Shown here piece by piece: positions 1 to 10,887 of a stretch of 64,000 bases of DNA. The number at the start of each line of letters is the position of its first letter. Within the stretch, counting starts at the first letter, position 1. Below the pieces are notes generated by a model. That model saw only the letters and a list, made by a program, of their open reading frames with translations. It was not told where the DNA came from and ran no database searches. The stretch is from positions 124,001 through 188,000 of the forward strand of contig NZ_FMIC01000002.1 of NCBI RefSeq assembly GCF_900091625.1. The letters run 5' to 3'. A program made the translations under genes and the position numbers. This DNA comes from Micromonospora peucetia (GTDB lineage Bacteria > Actinomycetota > Actinomycetes > Mycobacteriales > Micromonosporaceae).

Positions 1-77
1 GATCCCGCCCCACCGTGGTACCGGCGGGACTAGCCTCGACAGCAGGGCCCGGCGCGACGCCTGCGGAGGTGATTCGG

Positions 78-1088
78 ATGGCCGCAGCCAGCGACGCGGC
101 GATTTTGGTCGGGCTCGGCGCGGAGCGCAACCTGCCGGTGGTCAGGCTGGCGGCGCAGGAGGCCGCCGCGCACGGTCGTCCGCTGTGCCTGCTGCACGCG
201 TTCAACTGGACGGCCGCGCTGGAGGCCCCGTCGATCGCGGGGCCGCGCGCCGACGCCGAGGAGCTGATCGCCCGGGCCGCGGAGATCGCCAACGAGGTTG
301 AGCCGGGGCTGCCGGTCAGCGGTGAGATTGTCGAGGGTGCCCCGGTCGCCACCCTGGTCCGCCGGTCGGAGTCGGCGTTCCTGCTCGCCGTCGGGGACGG
401 CGGCATGGCGGCCTGCGACGACTGCGTACCGGCTGAGGCGCCGGCGGTGCAGCTCGCCGCCCGGGCCGGTTGCCCGGTCCTGGTGGTCCGCCGGGAACCG
501 CCGCCACAGGGTCCGGTGCTGGTCGGCGTGGACGGTTCCGACAGCTCGCGGGCCGCGCTGGAGTTCGCGTTCGACTGCGCGGCCCGGCGGGAAGTACGGC
601 TGCTCGCGGTCCGGGTCGTCGAGCCGGAGGATGGCGCCGAGGATCCCGAACTGCTGGTCGGGATGGTGGCAAGGGCTTCGCGCCGCTTCCCGTCGGTGGC
701 CACGGAGTGTCACACGTTGCACGGCGATCCCGGCACCGTTCTGGTGGAGCAGTCCCGCTCGGCGCAGCTGGCGCTGGTCGCCGCCCGGGGCGACGAGCCG
801 TGGCGGGGCATGCTCGGCGCGGTGAGCCAGGCGCTGCTCTACCACTCCCCCGCGCCGCTGATCGTGGTGCGCGGGGGACGGGGGTGCCGGTGGACGGGCG
901 CAATGCCCACGGCGCGGGGGACCAACGGCCCTGATCCACACCGGCGCCGACCGGGGAAACTGAGACCGGCCCGGACGAATCCGCGCTCCGAGGATGCAGG
1001 ATTCCCCTATCCGCGAGAGGCTCATGCAGATGGACACCGCTCTCGACCTGCACAGCCCCCTGACCGAAGACGAGCTGCGCCGGCTTGA
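78..1088 (+). CDS. Tandem-domain universal stress protein (UspA family)
   Basis: Two Usp domains lie in tandem. The first is degenerate and lacks the glycine-rich nucleotide loop. The second starts at [11 protein letters not shown] and ends [11 protein letters not shown]; its loop region reads [16 protein letters not shown], only partly matching the ATP-binding consensus. Usp proteins are cytoplasmic stress and dormancy factors, and this one opens a redox-stress island. I chose the ATG at 78 because GGAGGT at 65-70 sits 7 nt upstream; a GTG at 15 is in frame. After VVRGG (nt 878) the frame runs on for 69 Arg/Pro-rich residues to the TGA at 1086, overlapping xfp by 59 nt and covering a DosR-like box. 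That tail does not look like protein, so a frameshift or a disordered tail is likely. Family call is firm; the 3' end is not. Confidence 0.8.
   Translation: MAAASDAAILVGLGAERNLPVVRLAAQEAAAHGRPLCLLHAFNWTAALEAPSIAGPRADAEELIARAAEIANEVEPGLPVSGEIVEGAPVATLVRRSESAFLLAVGDGGMAACDDCVPAEAPAVQLAARAGCPVLVVRREPPPQGPVLVGVDGSDSSRAALEFAFDCAARREVRLLAVRVVEPEDGAEDPELLVGMVARASRRFPSVATECHTLHGDPGTVLVEQSRSAQLALVAARGDEPWRGMLGAVSQALLYHSPAPLIVVRGGRGCRWTGAMPTARGTNGPDPHRRRPGKLRPARTNPRSEDAGFPYPREAHADGHRSRPAQPPDRRRAAPA
918..932. promoter_or_regulatory. Candidate DosR/DevR-type box upstream of xfp
   Basis: GGGACCAACGGCCCT matches 10 of the 12 fixed positions of the mycobacterial DosR core GGGACTTNNGNCCCT. It lies about 100 bp upstream of the phosphoketolase start, inside the doubtful C-terminal tail of the preceding stress-protein frame. 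Binding by the DevR homologue at 10017-10655 is inferred. Confidence 0.5.
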
Positions 1089-3438
1089 CGCCTACTGGCG
1101 GGCGGCGAACTACCTGACCGTCGGGCAGATCTACCTGCTGGACAATCCGCTGCTCCGCGAGCCGCTGACAGCCGAGCACGTCAAGCCGCGCCTGCTCGGG
1201 CACTGGGGCACCAGTCCCGGCCTGAACCTGCTCTACGCCCATCTCAACCGGGTCATCGTCGCCCGTGACCTGTCCGCCATGTTCGTCACCGGCCCTGGCC
1301 ACGGCGGCCCGGCGATCGTCGCCAACACCTGGCTGGAGGGCACCTGGAGCGAGGTGTACCACCACATCGGCCGCGACGAGGCCGGCATGGCCCGGCTGTT
1401 CCGCCAGTTCTCCTTCCCCGGCGGCATCCCCAGCCACGTGGCGGCGGAGGTGCCGGGTTCGATCCACGAGGGCGGCGAGCTGGGGTACGCGCTCAGCCAC
1501 GCCTACGGCGCGGCGTTCGACAATCCTGACCTGCTGGTGGCCTGCGTCATCGGCGACGGGGAGGCGGAGACCGGCCCGCTGGCCGGGAGCTGGCTCTCCG
1601 ACGTCTTCCTCAACCCGGCCCGCGACGGCGCGGTGCTGCCCATCCTGCACCTCAACGGCTACAAGATCGCCAATCCGACGGTGCTGGACCGGATCCCCGA
1701 GGACGATCTGCTCGCCATGATGCGCGGCTTCGGCTACCAGCCGTACGTGGTCGCCGGCGACGACCCGGCGACGGTGCACCAGGCCCTCGCCGGCACACTG
1801 GACCGGGCGTTGGACGAGATCGCCGCCATCCAGCGGCGGGCCCGCTCGGGCGGCGCCGTCGAACGCCCCCGCTGGCCGATGATCGTCCTGCGTACGCCGA
1901 AGGGCTGGACCGGGCCGCGGGACGTCGACGGCAAGCGGGTCGAGGGCACCTACCGCGCGCACCAGGTGCCGCTGTCCGAGGTACGCAAGAACCCGGAGCA
2001 CCTGGCCGAGCTGGAACGCTGGCTGCGCGGCTACCGGCCGGAGGAACTCTTCGACGCCACCGGCGCACCGGTCGCCGAGTTGGCGGCGCTGCCGCCGAGG
2101 GGCGAGCGGCGGATGAGCGCCAACCCGGTCACCAACGGCGGGATGGTGCTGCGGGACCTGGCGCTGCCGGACTTCCGCGACTACGCCGTCGACGTGCAAC
2201 AGCCCGGCGAGACCGTGGCCGGCGCGACGGGCGCCCTCGGCCCGTGGGTACGCGACGTGATCAGCGCCAACCCGCAGACGTTCCGCCTCTTCGGCCCGGA
2301 CGAGGTCGCCTCGAACCGGCTCGGCGCGGCGTTCGAGGTCACCGACCGGGCCTGGATGGCCGGCACGGTGCCTGGCGACGAAAACCTCTCCCCCGACGGA
2401 CGGGTGATGGAGGTCCTCTCCGAGCACCTCTGCCAGGGCTGGCTGGAGGGCTACCTGCTGACCGGCCGGCACGGCATCTTCACCAGCTACGAGGCGTTCA
2501 TCCACATCGTCGACTCGATGGTCAACCAGCACGCCAAGTGGCTGAAGGTGACCCGGGACATCCCGTGGCGGGCCCCGCTGCCGTCGTTGAACTACCTGCT
2601 CTCCAGCCACGTGTGGCGGCAGGACCACAACGGCTTCTCCCACCAGGACCCGGGCTTCATCGACCACGTGATGAACAAGAAGGCCGAGGTCGTACGGGTC
2701 TACCTGCCGCCGGACGCCAACACGCTGCTCTCCACGATGGATCACTGCCTGCGCAGCCGGCACTACATCAACGTGGTGGTGGCCGGCAAGCAGCCCGCAC
2801 CGAACTGGCTGTCGATGGACGAGGCGGTCCAGCACTGCCGACGCGGCCTCGGAATCTGGGACTGGGCCAGCACGGACGCCGGCAGCGAGCCGGACGTCGT
2901 GCTCGCCTGTGCCGGCGACGTGCCGACGCTGGAGACGCTGGCCGCCGCGGACCTGCTGCACCGGCACCTGCCGGAGCTGAGGGTGCGGGTGGTCAATGTG
3001 GTCGACCTGATGCGCCTGCAACCGCCGACGGAGCATCCGCACGGGCTGTCGGACAAGGAGTTCGACACGATCTTCACGCAGGACAAGCCGGTCATCTTCG
3101 CGTACCACGGATATCCGTGGCTTATCCACCGGCTCACCTACCGCCGGACCAACCACGACAACCTGCACGTGCGCGGCTACAAGGAGGAGGGCACCACCAC
3201 CACGCCGTTCGACATGGTGATGCTCAACGACCTGGACCGCTTCCACCTGGTCATCGACGTGATCGACCGGGTGCCGGGACTGGCCGCGCGGGCCGCCCAC
3301 CTGCGGCAGGAGATGGTCGACGCGCGCCAGTCCTGCCGTGACCACACCCGCCGCCACGGCGAGGACGACCCCCGGGTCGCGGAGTGGCGCTGGGTCCGCG
3401 AGACGGACCCCGAACTGAAAGGCGGTGCCGCCCAGTGA
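1030..3438 (+). CDS. xfp: Xylulose-5-phosphate/fructose-6-phosphate phosphoketolase
   Basis: Thiamine-diphosphate enzyme that splits xylulose-5-P or fructose-6-P with phosphate, giving acetyl-phosphate plus glyceraldehyde-3-P or erythrose-4-P. About 800 residues, the usual family length, and collinear throughout. The N-terminal region carries TGPGHGGPA and the cofactor motif [11 protein letters not shown]; the middle domain has [12 protein letters not shown] and the C-terminal domain [14 protein letters not shown] codons at 994, 1024 and 1030 are in frame. I prefer 1030 because GAGAGG at 1015-1020 sits 9 nt upstream. The stop codon lies inside a 42-bp repeat that also precedes the next stress-protein gene, so the two are probably one transcript. 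It may supply acetyl-phosphate and ATP when respiration is limited, which fits the neighbouring hypoxia genes; that role is inferred. Confidence 0.95.
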   Translation: MDTALDLHSPLTEDELRRLDAYWRAANYLTVGQIYLLDNPLLREPLTAEHVKPRLLGHWGTSPGLNLLYAHLNRVIVARDLSAMFVTGPGHGGPAIVANTWLEGTWSEVYHHIGRDEAGMARLFRQFSFPGGIPSHVAAEVPGSIHEGGELGYALSHAYGAAFDNPDLLVACVIGDGEAETGPLAGSWLSDVFLNPARDGAVLPILHLNGYKIANPTVLDRIPEDDLLAMMRGFGYQPYVVAGDDPATVHQALAGTLDRALDEIAAIQRRARSGGAVERPRWPMIVLRTPKGWTGPRDVDGKRVEGTYRAHQVPLSEVRKNPEHLAELERWLRGYRPEELFDATGAPVAELAALPPRGERRMSANPVTNGGMVLRDLALPDFRDYAVDVQQPGETVAGATGALGPWVRDVISANPQTFRLFGPDEVASNRLGAAFEVTDRAWMAGTVPGDENLSPDGRVMEVLSEHLCQGWLEGYLLTGRHGIFTSYEAFIHIVDSMVNQHAKWLKVTRDIPWRAPLPSLNYLLSSHVWRQDHNGFSHQDPGFIDHVMNKKAEVVRVYLPPDANTLLSTMDHCLRSRHYINVVVAGKQPAPNWLSMDEAVQHCRRGLGIWDWASTDAGSEPDVVLACAGDVPTLETLAAADLLHRHLPELRVRVVNVVDLMRLQPPTEHPHGLSDKEFDTIFTQDKPVIFAYHGYPWLIHRLTYRRTNHDNLHVRGYKEEGTTTTPFDMVMLNDLDRFHLVIDVIDRVPGLAARAAHLRQEMVDARQSCRDHTRRHGEDDPRVAEWRWVRETDPELKGGAAQ

Positions 3439-3476
3439 GCGCGAGGAGTGAGCTTGCGAGCCCCGCAGTCGCGAAC
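3435..3476 (+). repeat. Operon-internal linker repeat, copy 1 (42 bp)
   Basis: Begins GTGAGCGCGAGGAGTGAGC and ends GCAGTCGCGAAC. It carries the TGA stop of xfp at its left end and runs into the AAAGG ribosome-binding region of the following gene. The same element, with 5 extra bases (CGGGT), occurs three times between bioF and bioD, and its 3' half occurs between herA and sbcD, always in the direction of transcription. Confidence 0.85.
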
Positions 3477-3490
3477 GAAAGGTGGACCCG

Positions 3491-4363
3491 ATGAGCGGCA
3501 ACGAGATCCTGGTCGGCTACGACGGCTCCGCCGACGCCTCCGCCGCGCTGGACTGGGCACTGGAGGAGGCCGGCCGCAGCGGGCGGCCGGTGCGGCTGGC
3601 GTACATCTTCGAGTGGCTCACCGTGGGCGGCTGGATCGGCCCCGGCGTAGCTCCCGGCATCTGGCCGGACGAGACGGCCCGCCGGCAGGTCGAGGAGCTG
3701 GTACACAAGGCCGCGGCCGACGCGGGCGCCGCGCACCCGGAGCTGACCGTCACCGGTGAGGTGTTCGACGGGCCGCCCGCGCTGGTGCTCCAGGAGCGCT
3801 CGGCGCAGGCCGACCTGCTGGTGCTGGGCACCCGGGGGCATGGCGGCTTCGGCGGGTTGCTCGTCGGCTCGACCGCGGTCACGGTCACCTCCCACGCGCA
3901 CTGTCCGGTCGTGGTCGTCCGTGGCGAGGCTGCCGCAGGCGGGCGCACCGGGCACGTGGCGGTCGGCGTGGACGGGTCCGAGTGTTCGCTGCTGGCGCTG
4001 GGCTTCGCGTTCGAGCAGGCCGCGGCGCGGCGGGTACCCCTGCACGTGGTGCGGGCCTGGCACCCGCCCACCGGCCAGCGCCCGCCGTCCGGCCCCGACG
4101 CGCGGGAGGCCACGGCGGCCGACCGGGCCGAGCTGGACGAGCTGCTGGCCCGGTGGGGCGCGACGTTCCCCGACGTGCCGGTCACCGTCGAGGTGGCGCA
4201 GGGCAGCGCCGCGTCCCTGCTGGTCGACGCCAGCCGAAACGCATGCCTGGTGGTGGTCGGCACCCGGGGCCGGGGCGGCCTGAAGGGAATGCTGCTCGGC
4301 TCGGTCAGCCAGCAACTCATCCAGCACGCGCACTGCCCGGTGGCGGTCGTCCGGGAACGGTGA
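3491..4363 (+). CDS. Tandem-domain universal stress protein with two intact ATP loops
   Basis: 290 residues, two complete Usp domains. Each starts with the ILVGYDGS / VAVGVDGS strand-loop and ends with the nucleotide-binding signature: GTRGHGGFGGLLVGS then HAHCPVVVVR in the first half, GTRGRGGLKGMLLGS then HAHCPVAVVR in the second. Both loops therefore look able to bind ATP, unlike the stress protein at 78. The ATG at 3491 follows an AAAGGTGG ribosome-binding site; a GTG at 3482 is in frame but too close. Probably co-transcribed with xfp, 52 nt upstream across the linker repeat. In mycobacteria this family is a hallmark of the DosR regulon. It ends at a strong bidirectional hairpin. Confidence 0.93.
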   Translation: MSGNEILVGYDGSADASAALDWALEEAGRSGRPVRLAYIFEWLTVGGWIGPGVAPGIWPDETARRQVEELVHKAAADAGAAHPELTVTGEVFDGPPALVLQERSAQADLLVLGTRGHGGFGGLLVGSTAVTVTSHAHCPVVVVRGEAAAGGRTGHVAVGVDGSECSLLALGFAFEQAAARRVPLHVVRAWHPPTGQRPPSGPDAREATAADRAELDELLARWGATFPDVPVTVEVAQGSAASLLVDASRNACLVVVGTRGRGGLKGMLLGSVSQQLIQHAHCPVAVVRER

Positions 4364-4370
4364 GGTGTCA

Positions 4371-4416
4371 GGAAGTGCCCCCCGCTATCGCATTCTGATG
4401 TGCGGGGGGCACTTCC
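4371..4416. terminator. Bidirectional hairpin terminator
   Basis: Perfect 15-bp arms GGAAGTGCCCCCCGC and GCGGGGGGCACTTCC around a 16-nt loop, between the convergent ends of the stress-protein gene and the P-type ATPase gene. No long T tract, as is common in high-GC actinobacteria. Confidence 0.75.
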
Positions 4417-4461
4417 CCACACCTACCGGCCGTCGGCACGCTCGGACGCCGTCGGCACGGC

Positions 4462-6804
4462 TCACCGGCCGTCGGCCGGGTCCGGCGGGCTGAGCGAGAA
4501 GTAGTCCTCCTCCTCCTGGGTGAGGTGCAGCCGCAGCACCGCCGCCAGGCCGTAGAGAGCGGCGAGCAGGTCGGTGAGCTGGTCCCGGCGTAACGGACCG
4601 TCGCCGGCCTGCGCCAGGTGCGCGCCGATCCGGTCCGACAGCCGCCGGATCTCCACGTGCGCACGGCTCATCGTCGAGGTCGCCTCGGCGCTGCCCAGCG
4701 GGTCGGCCAGCGCCGGGTAGAGCTGACGTTCCTCGGCCTCCTCGTGCGGCAGCACCTCCCCGGTCAGCCGGCGGTGCGTCTCGCGCAGCGCCGGCAGGCA
4801 CTCGGGCGCGTCGGGTCTGGTGGCGACCAGGTCGGCGGTGTCCCGCAGCGCGGCGAGCACGTCACGGATCCCGCCGTGTTCGTCGGCGTACCGGTCGAGC
4901 AGCTCACGGGTACGCGGCGGCACCTCACGGCCGCGCAGCCCACCCCCGAGGGCGCGCAGCGCGTTGAGGATCACCAGCACGTCGATGCCCTCCTGGAGGA
5001 ACGCCCCGGCGACCGGGGGCAGCCGGCCGGCGGCGGCGGCGAACATCGCCAGTACCGCGAGGCCCATCCCCACGGTGGCGCTCTGCACCGCGATCCGGCG
5101 GGCGTACCGGGCGATCTCCACGGCGTCGGCGAGCCGGTCCAGCCGGTCGACGGTGAGCACCGCGTCGGCGACGTCGGCCGAGGCGGTCGCCCCGGTGGCC
5201 CCCATGGCCACACCGACGTGCGCCTCGGCCAGTGCCGGGGCGTCGTTCACCCCGTCGCCGACCATCACGGTGACCGCCCGGTGCGCCTCCTCGCGTACCC
5301 GGGTCGCCTTCTCCCCCGGCGAGCACCGGGCCACCACGTCGTCCACGCCCACCGCCCGGGCGACCTGGGTGGCGATGTCGGGCCGGTCCCCGGTGACCAT
5401 CACGATGCGCCGCAGCCCCGCCTCGCGCAGCCGGCGCACGGTGCGGCGGGCGTCGGGGCGTACCGGGTCCTCCAGCAGGATCGCGCCGAACGGGCCCCGC
5501 TCGTCGCTGACCCAGACGACCGAGTGGCCGGCCAGCTCGGCCCGGGACCGGGTGCGCGCCGCCCAGTCGGGCAGGTCTCCGTCGAGCTGCCCGACCCGCA
5601 CCTGCCGCCCGTCGACCGTCCCGCGTACGCCCCGGCCCGGTTCCTCGGTCACCCCCGCCGGTTCGGCCAGCGGCAGGCCCCGCTCGCGCGCCTGCGCCAC
5701 CAGCGCTCGGGCCAGCACATGCGGGGAGAGCTGCTCGACCGACGCGGCGAGGCGCAGCACGTCGTCGCGGTCACCGTCGGGGGCGGCCACGACCTCGGCG
5801 GCCCGGGGACGGCCGGCGGTCAGCGTGCCGGTCTTGTCAACCAGCAGGGTACGGGCGCGGCCGAGCAGCTCCAGCGAACCGCCGTCGCGGACCAACACCC
5901 CGCGCCGGGCGGTCCGGGACAGCCCGGACACGATCGCGATCGGGGTGGCCAGCAGCAGCGGGCACGGGGTGGCGACCACCAGCACGGCCACCGCCCGCAC
6001 GAACTCGCCGGAGAAGAGCCAGCCCAGCCCCGCCAGGATCAGGGTGAACGGCACGAACGCGGCGGCGTACCGGTCGGCGAGGCGGACCATCGGCGCCCGG
6101 TGGGCGGTCGCCTCCTCGGCCAGCCGGACGATCCCCGCGTACGTGCTGCGCGCCGCGTCGCGCGTCGCGCGCATCCCGAAGCCGGCACCGGCGTTGACCA
6201 CACCGCTGGCGACCTGCTCGCCGGCCGCGCGCCGCGCCAGCCGGGACTCGCCGGTCACCACCGACTCGTCGAGGGTCACCGGCTCGTCGACCTGCCCGTC
6301 GACCGGCACCACGTCGCCCGGGCCGACCAGCAGCCGGTCCCCCGCCGCCACCCGGTCCAGCGGCACCACCTCGATGTTGCCGTCCGCCCCCCGCCGCCGG
6401 GCGGAGCGGGGCGCGCGGGCGAGCAGCTCGCGCAGATCGCGGGTCGCCCGCCCCTGGGCGTACGCCTCCAACGCCCGCCCGGTGGCCAGCATCACCGCGA
6501 TCACCGCCCCGGCCAGGTACTCCCGCACGACCAGCGCGCCGACCAGGGCCAGCACGGCGATCACGTCCACCCCGAACTGCCGGCGCCACAGCTGCCGCAG
6601 CACCGACCAGGCGGCGGGAACCAGGGCGGCCACGGTGGCGGACGCCCACACCAGGTCGGCCGCGTCCCGACGGCCGGTGAGCCGCAACGCCGCCCCGGCC
6701 AGCACCAGCACCGTCACCCCGGCCAGCGGCGCCCACAGCAGCCGACGCGACCGGTCCCGCCCTACGGGCTGCTCCGGCACGCACTCCTGCGGCTGCGTTC
6801 CCAC
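4462..6804 (-). CDS. P1B-type heavy-metal ATPase fused to a C-terminal hemerythrin-like domain
   Basis: 780 residues. The ATPase part has about six membrane segments, the actuator TGES (184-187), the metal-site helix with TPCPLLL (279-285), the phosphorylated Asp in DKTGT (D323) and the hinge GDGVND (516-521). There is no N-terminal HMA metal-binding domain, and the usual SEHP motif reads QLSPH. From about residue 625 the chain continues into a four-helix hemerythrin/HHE domain with ligand-spaced His and Glu: H643, H677, H687 with E688, H716, H760 and E764. The diiron site would sit on the cytoplasmic side and could sense oxygen, NO or redox state to gate transport; that is inference. Transported metal unknown. 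Divergent from the nitroreductase gene at 6995 with a DosR-like box between. CtpF, a P-type ATPase, belongs to the DosR regulon of M. tuberculosis. Confidence 0.9.
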   Translation of the reverse strand: MGTQPQECVPEQPVGRDRSRRLLWAPLAGVTVLVLAGAALRLTGRRDAADLVWASATVAALVPAAWSVLRQLWRRQFGVDVIAVLALVGALVVREYLAGAVIAVMLATGRALEAYAQGRATRDLRELLARAPRSARRRGADGNIEVVPLDRVAAGDRLLVGPGDVVPVDGQVDEPVTLDESVVTGESRLARRAAGEQVASGVVNAGAGFGMRATRDAARSTYAGIVRLAEEATAHRAPMVRLADRYAAAFVPFTLILAGLGWLFSGEFVRAVAVLVVATPCPLLLATPIAIVSGLSRTARRGVLVRDGGSLELLGRARTLLVDKTGTLTAGRPRAAEVVAAPDGDRDDVLRLAASVEQLSPHVLARALVAQARERGLPLAEPAGVTEEPGRGVRGTVDGRQVRVGQLDGDLPDWAARTRSRAELAGHSVVWVSDERGPFGAILLEDPVRPDARRTVRRLREAGLRRIVMVTGDRPDIATQVARAVGVDDVVARCSPGEKATRVREEAHRAVTVMVGDGVNDAPALAEAHVGVAMGATGATASADVADAVLTVDRLDRLADAVEIARYARRIAVQSATVGMGLAVLAMFAAAAGRLPPVAGAFLQEGIDVLVILNALRALGGGLRGREVPPRTRELLDRYADEHGGIRDVLAALRDTADLVATRPDAPECLPALRETHRRLTGEVLPHEEAEERQLYPALADPLGSAEATSTMSRAHVEIRRLSDRIGAHLAQAGDGPLRRDQLTDLLAALYGLAAVLRLHLTQEEEDYFSLSPPDPADGR

Positions 6805-6882
6805 CTGCGGATCGTCTCAGCGCCCACCGTGTCCCCGGAGGGCATCCGGGCGAACCGGCGGGGCGAAGTGCCCGGCCGCGCC

Positions 6883-6897
6883 GGGACCTGCGTACCG
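6883..6897. promoter_or_regulatory. Candidate DosR/DevR-type box in divergent promoter region
   Basis: GGGACCTGCGTACCG matches 9 of 12 fixed positions of GGGACTTNNGNCCCT. It is the weakest of the four candidate sites but lies between the divergent ATPase (start 6804) and nitroreductase (start 6995) genes, 98 bp upstream of the latter. Confidence 0.35.
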
Positions 6898-6994
6898 TGC
6901 GTCAGCACGGGGGATGGCGCAGGATGGAGCGGCAACCCCGCCCGGGGCCCCGCCGGGCTGGGGCACGATGGGGAGAAACGGAAAGGTCGTGACG

Positions 6995-9780
<2,786 letters not shown>

Positions 9781-10016
9781 CCCCACCCCACCCCACCCCA
9801 CGCCCCGCCCACGCCCCGCCCCCGCCCCGCCCCCGCGATCTTGCACTTTTGGCCCGGGCAAAGGGTGCATATGCCTCAATCCCGGGGCCCAAAGTGCAAG
9901 ATCGGCGAGGAAGTCGGCGCGCCGCGCGTGCAGGGGTGGCGGAGGAGTCCGCGCGTGAGGGCGGGGTGGGGCGGGCAGCGTGAGGAGTGAGGCGGGGTGG
10001 GGTGGGGTGGGGTGGG
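9781..10016. repeat. Extended palindrome filling the devS/devR convergent junction (GATCTTGCACTTT family, copy 1)
   Basis: Both genes end in TAA followed, on their own strands, by repeated CCCCA. Inside lies a hairpin with arms CGATCTTGCACTTTTGGC (from 9836) and the matching GCAAGATCG end at 9904, joined by GGGCCC-type pairing and a 22-nt loop. The outer C-rich (9781-9800) and G-rich (about 9995-10018) tracts are also complementary, so almost the whole junction can pair. Two relatives occur at 40838-41093 and 62044-62357, both also between convergent genes. Probably acts as a bidirectional terminator; mobility is possible. Confidence 0.8.
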
Positions 10017-10655
10017 TTAGTGGGACTTGCCGAGGAGGCGGGTGGCCAGGACGGCGGCCTGGGTGCGGCGCTCCAGGCCGAGCTTGGCCAGCACGCTGGA
10101 GACGTAGTTCTTCACCGTCTTCTCGGCCAGGAACATCTTCCCGGCGATCTCCCGGTTGGTGAGGCCCTCGGCCACGTACTCCAGGATCCGCCGCTCCTGC
10201 TCGGTGAGCGACTTCAGCTCGCGCGGCTGCTCGACGCCGCTGCGGATGCGCTCCAGCACCCGGGTGGTGATCGCCGGGTCGAGCAGCGACTGCCCCGCCG
10301 CCACCCGGCGCACCGCGTCGACCAGGTCGGTGCCGCGGATCTGCTTGAGCACGTAGCCGGCCGCGCCGGCCATGATCGCCGCGAAGAGCGCCTCGTCGTC
10401 CTCGTACGAGGTGAGGATCAGGCCCTTGATCGAGGAGTCCACGGCCCGGACGTCCCGGCACACGTCGATGCCGTTGCCGTCGGGCAGCCGCGCGTCGAGG
10501 ATCGCCACGTCCGGCCGCAGGGCCGGGATGCGCCGGGCCGCCTCCTGGGCCAGGCCGGACTCGCCGACCACCTCGATGTCACCGCTGCTCTGCAGCAGGT
10601 CGGCCAGGCCACGACGGACGACTTCGTGGTCGTCGAGCAGGAACACGCGGATCAT
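10017..10655 (-). CDS. DevR/DosR-like NarL-family response regulator
   Basis: 212 residues. Receiver domain with acidic pair D8-D9, phospho-acceptor D54 (ILDARLPDG), T82 and K104, the same numbering as mycobacterial DosR. LuxR-type C-terminal helix-turn-helix LTNREIAGKMFLAEKTVKN; K179, K182 and N183, which contact DNA in DosR, are conserved. Together with the kinase at 8047 this is expected to activate hypoxia/NO genes. Divergent from the nitroreductase at 10888; the 232-bp gap holds two DosR-like boxes, one 36 bp upstream of this gene, suggesting autoregulation. It ends in the palindrome shared with the kinase gene. ATG start at 10655. Confidence 0.95.
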   Translation of the reverse strand: MIRVFLLDDHEVVRRGLADLLQSSGDIEVVGESGLAQEAARRIPALRPDVAILDARLPDGNGIDVCRDVRAVDSSIKGLILTSYEDDEALFAAIMAGAAGYVLKQIRGTDLVDAVRRVAAGQSLLDPAITTRVLERIRSGVEQPRELKSLTEQERRILEYVAEGLTNREIAGKMFLAEKTVKNYVSSVLAKLGLERRTQAAVLATRLLGKSH

Positions 10656-10690
10656 CCCTCGTTTCTACCCCCTGCACACCCGTTTCCGCA

Positions 10691-10705
10691 CGGGTCGAAG
10701 GTCCC
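10691..10705. promoter_or_regulatory. Candidate DosR/DevR box for devR autoregulation
   Basis: CGGGTCGAAGGTCCC matches 10 of 12 fixed positions of the inverted core AGGGNCNNAAGTCCC; the adjacent bases extend the right half to GTCCCGAA, identical to that half of the 20-bp DosR consensus. It lies 36 bp upstream of the regulator start. Confidence 0.55.
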
Positions 10706-10794
10706 GAACAGGCCACACCCGCGCCGCCGGCCCCACTCCCGTCAGCGGCCAGAGGTCCCTGACCGGTGACCGGGCCGGTCGGGCCCGGTGGGAC

Positions 10795-10809
10795 GGGACG
10801 TCCGGCCCT
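10795..10809. promoter_or_regulatory. Candidate DosR/DevR box upstream of second nitroreductase
   Basis: GGGACGTCCGGCCCT matches 11 of 12 fixed positions of GGGACTTNNGNCCCT, the best site in the window. It is 78 bp upstream of the nitroreductase start and in the shared divergent region with devR. Confidence 0.6.
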
Positions 10810-10887
10810 GCCCGGCCCACGGTCCGGTGACGCACCGTGGGTGTGTACCGCCCGACGGCGCACGACCTGCCCGGAAGGAGCACGACC

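Noticed and set aside
1..77. DosR box upstream of the first stress-protein gene
   Set aside because: GGGACT at 26-31 is only a half-site; the right half does not match, and the upstream region is cut by the window edge.
316..3501. 1061-residue minus-strand open frame opposite xfp
   Set aside because: High-GC shadow frame: no recognisable domains, Arg/Pro/His-rich, and fully antisense to two well-conserved genes.
4820..6994. Long plus-strand extension in front of the first nitroreductase
   Set aside because: It is antisense to the P-type ATPase; a clear ribosome-binding site supports the start at 6995.
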